From contig NW_024881330.1 of the NCBI RefSeq assembly GCF_018691265.1, forward strand, positions 21,038,886 through 21,102,885: a stretch of DNA of 64,000 bases, given 5' to 3'. The notes beneath the pieces are model-generated. The model was not told the DNA's origin. It saw nothing but the letters and a program-made list of their open reading frames with translations, and made no database searches. The DNA comes from Tyto alba. Lineage: Eukaryota > Chordata > Aves > Strigiformes > Tytonidae. The translations under genes and the position numbers were made by a program. Positions within the stretch are counted from its first letter, which is position 1. Each line of letters begins with the position of its first letter. Positions 60,749 through 64,000 of the stretch are shown here, one piece after another.

Positions 60749-63129
60749 ACATTACCTTTGCTGGGACATGGCTCTACCCTTCTATAACTTTGAGGAGCTA
60801 ATGGCTCCTACTCTACAGCCAGTGGTATCACATGCAAAAGAAGCTGTTTGTATAGTATATAAATGCAACAGAACCCATATAAAGGTCACAAAGACATATT
60901 CTCTTTTATCTACTAGTAGATACTGCAACTGGAGTGAGCGATTCCATAATTCATTTCAATGGGAGTTTTGTTAGCATTAGATGTAGGTTCCAAATGCCTG
61001 ACCTGCATTTTTATGGGCAATTTGTTAGCAGCAGTGGATAATCCTGCAGACAGAAGAGGTTTTGATACTCAGCAGAGTACTAACTTTACCTCATCTCCAT
61101 TTCTAAGAGAACTTTAGATAGCAAGGTAATTCATGTTTTCAGAATGCTGCATTTTGCATCACACTGTTTACTGTAATGAAACAAGTAATTTATTTTTATC
61201 TGAGCCTGCATCACATCTCTCACTTCACTGCTGGTTCTGAACATTGGTAGAAGGTGCTTGAACTCTGCTTCTCCACACCAGCAATGCATCCACAACGGGA
61301 TCTTCCACATCCCAGAGTAATGGTTCATAAATGTCAATGGACAAAGTTGTACAACATTTCATTTTTCCTTTTTAATCTTATCTGTTGATAAGAAAGGTTT
61401 GGAATTCATTGCTAGGAAAGAAAACTGGCATTTTTATCACCTAAGAATTAATCCTACTTTAATCTTGCTGGTTATTGGTACTAATCGTGTTTGTCACTAC
61501 CTTAAAGCAAATGCAAAACCTAAGATTATCACTTAACCATGCTACATGGTTGGCAAGTATACACAGCAGTTTTGTATCATGAAGGTATAATGGATATCTG
61601 CATGCTGAATACTTTATCTAAATATTATTTTTATATTGTGAATGTTATTAGCAAATCTTATATAATAGACATAAACTACAATAGATTCTGGTGTTGAAAG
61701 AAAAACGAACACAGAATGTTACTGGTGAGGAAGGTTCCTGCAGAGCAGAGACAGTTTCTTCTGTTAAGTGGCTGTCACAAAGTGACACTGGATCCTTCTA
61801 ACACAGTAACTCTCAAATAAGTGAAATCAAGTCAGCATCTCTTACATAATTATAACATTTAGTTCCATAACTTACATGAAAATTTTGAATTTATTTTAGT
61901 GATACTATAGATTTCAGTAACATTATAGTATGTTAACATATTAAAACTCCTACAAACATTGCCAACTTTTTTTTTTTAACCTAATATAAAAATTACCTAC
62001 CAAGGAAAGACACTTCTCATAGAAGGAAAAGGATTTCTGAAACAATTTACAAAAGGATACTGCATGTCAAGTTTTCTAACAATGATGATAAGCTTCATCT
62101 GCTGACAGACCAACATTTTCCCAATATCTGCTTAATATAAAAAGACAGAAACCACCATGAGGACTGAATCCCCAAACCCCTTCCCCAGGTTATAACCCTT
62201 AAGAGTCTCTCTTGTCCCTTACTCTCTTTGTAGTCCAATGACTGTCTCTCTGTTTTGTAGATTAACACAGGTAGAAGGAGAGAAGCAGTAAATGTCGACT
62301 TTGCTCCATCCCTGTAGCTGCCCTCACATAAGGCTTGGGATTGTCCTGTCAGCTCGAAGAGCTAGCTAGACCTCAGCTGCTGAGGGGCACAATGAATCCA
62401 GCCCCTATGTCATAGATGAATACTAGGCTATTATATAAGCAGTGAGGATTAAAATGATCAATAGTGTAATTCAAAGTGCATGTCCAACTCATTCTTTCAT
62501 GGAGTTCTCCCATGAGGAAATCTTTCTAAGCAAAAGCAGACAAGAGACCAATGCTCTGGGTATGGTGCCTACTACTTGGAGAGGAACAAGTTTCAAGATG
62601 CAGGGAGGGATACAAAAGCCCTAACAAAGGTATTTAACTGGAGGAGATGAGGACCAACGGAGTGCATGTAAATCTCTTTTTTGAGAGGAGAGTGTCTCTG
62701 TGTCTCTAGTGGCAATAAACTGCATACTCTGGTACCTTTTAGAGCATGGACAGATGTTCAGGCTGACGGGAAGAGGTCTGGAAGAGGAAGAGCCAGGAGA
62801 GGGGACAAGTCATTGGTATATCCAATTTCCCTCAGTAGATCTTGTGCTAAGCTATACTTCTTCCCTTGCAGGTATCCCTTCTCCTTCAACAAGACCCAGA
62901 CACCAAGAACCAAACTGTGCTTATACCATAACAAAAAGAAATCTCTCACTGATAATTTTCTATATGTATTTGAGGCATAATTTGAAAAGCAACAAGGAAA
63001 CCAACTATTTTGAAAACCTCTTAAAAATATAAATACTGCTCTTACTTTTGCACCTTCCAATGGGTAGCCCTTTGCCTTGAAGATGCTTAATCCTTTAAAA
63101 TCAATATTGTTTTTTCTTATAAAACAAAT
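60749..63129. other. Anonymous AT-rich DNA
   Basis: No gene or mobile element is recognised. Frames around 62680-63150 on both strands overlap each other and show no domain. Confidence 0.5.
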
Positions 63130-63480
63130 AAGCAAGTTAGCTCGGGGGACCAAGCTGTGCAGTGTCAGCTGGCCAGCAATACATGTTCATATACTTGTGG
63201 ATATAATTGGAAAGCTTGTGCCTCTTCCACCCAGTGCTGCTCCGATAGAGAACAACCTGGTTTCTGCTGTCAGCTGAGTGGCAATGCACAGCTGCCCGAG
63301 TAGCCCAGGCCCTTGGCACCGTGGGGCACCTTATTCTCCTGGCTGAGCTGCGAGATACCTGCCAGACTAGGAAACGAGGTGTGGCAAGTGCATGCAGGGT
63401 AACCCTCGTCACATGTGGCCACACCCTGGCACCCTGCACCTCGCTTCTGCTGTGTACGCTGCTCTGTTTTGACTTGTGCT
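63130..63480. other. GC- and CpG-richer patch, function unknown
   Basis: About nine CpG dinucleotides occur in 350 bases (GCTCGGG, TCCGAT, GCCCGAG, ACCGTGG, TGCGAG, AACGAGG, CTCGTC, CTCGCTT, TACGCT). Frames are open on both strands (63439-63137 minus, 100 codons, and 63321-63566 plus, 81 codons), which speaks for composition rather than coding. No LTR match was noticed. Confidence 0.35.
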
Positions 63481-64000
63481 TTTGGTTTAAAGGGAGTGGA
63501 AGGGGAAGGAGTTTTAGATTAATATTCCCTAAATTACATCTGCAGAGTTTCCTGCCTTTGGTCTAGAAACACATTCAAATATTATCTATCTAAACAGATT
63601 TTTTTTTTTTTTCAAATTCTTCTTACTTGCTCTTTTTTATTGAAAGACATCATTTGAGGGGGTTCCTTTTCTATTCTGCTTTGAAAACCAGTGGCAATAC
63701 ACCAAAATGTTCCCTTCCCTTTGCATATTTACCCTAATATAGAAACTTCAATCACAGGTTGAGATGGCTTCTCTCTAAAACAATTTTCTTCCTTGATCAG
63801 TCTTTGAACCTACAGGTCTTTTATTAGATTCCATAAACTTATCTCTTGGGGGTGGTTTCATCAGAATTAGCACGAGATCAAAAATGTCAGAGCATCAAAG
63901 CAGCAGTCTGTTCTCCCTCAAGCCAAACACCAACATAATCAACCCACTGGTATTTTCCCCGTATCTCCCTAAGACTCAAGTTGCAAGGGGTTTAACAAGG
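63481..64000. other. Anonymous AT-rich DNA to window end
   Basis: A T run lies at about 63599-63612. No gene or repeat family is recognised. Confidence 0.5.

Noticed and set aside
1..64000. Operons, CRISPR arrays, riboswitches and bacterial-type systems
   Set aside because: The sequence is vertebrate in character: long non-coding stretches, CR1 and ERV repeats, CpG depletion. No arrays of spaced repeats or clustered long ORFs were seen.

Overview
This window looks like AT-rich, CpG-poor, gene-poor DNA from a bird, probably a neoavian species. Three things point that way: CR1 retrotransposon ends with the avian (ATTCTATG)-type 3' terminus, several LTR families I recognise as avian endogenous retroviruses (ERVs), and the absence of mammalian-type SINEs. 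I found no convincing host protein-coding gene, exon series, tRNA, rRNA or CRISPR array. Nearly all short open reading frames are chance frames or lie inside repeats. Whether the segment is intergenic or lies in a long intron cannot be decided from the sequence.

What can be supported is a record of retroelement insertions. (1) Three solo LTRs of one ~1 kb family lie at 2014-3039 (+), 5418-6423 (-) and 25501-26510 (+), each bracketed by its own 5-bp target-site duplication (TSD). (2) Three further LTRs of other families are at 8972-9663, 28863-29448 and 46574-47065, also with target duplications. A probable LTR lies at 4715-5165 (-), and a truncated relative of the 28863 family at 25014-25338. 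(3) A decayed ERVL-like provirus on the minus strand runs from about 30790 down to about 26516. It has a 5' LTR, a primer-binding site, gag remnants, a protease remnant with DTGA and a reverse transcriptase remnant with YIDD. It is interrupted by the 28863-29448 solo LTR, lacks RNase H and integrase, and has no recognisable 3' LTR. (4) CR1 LINE fragments occur at 9957-10259 (+), 14690-15410 (-, ancient), 35120-35480 (+, ancient and uncertain), 43135-44690 (+, with RT), 58874-59500 (-) and 59517-60748 (+, with RT and an internal deletion). The last two abut head to head.

The long stretches between are anonymous AT-rich DNA with homopolymer runs, short microsatellites and a few local direct or inverted repeats. 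A few compact CpG-enriched patches (33165-33260, about 39880-40010, 52495-52700 and 63130-63480) do not match any repeat I recognise. They are the best places to look for an unannotated exon, promoter or regulatory element. I found no novel biological system. The most instructive structures are the nested retroviral cluster at 25.0-30.8 kb and the opposed CR1 pair at 58.9-60.7 kb.
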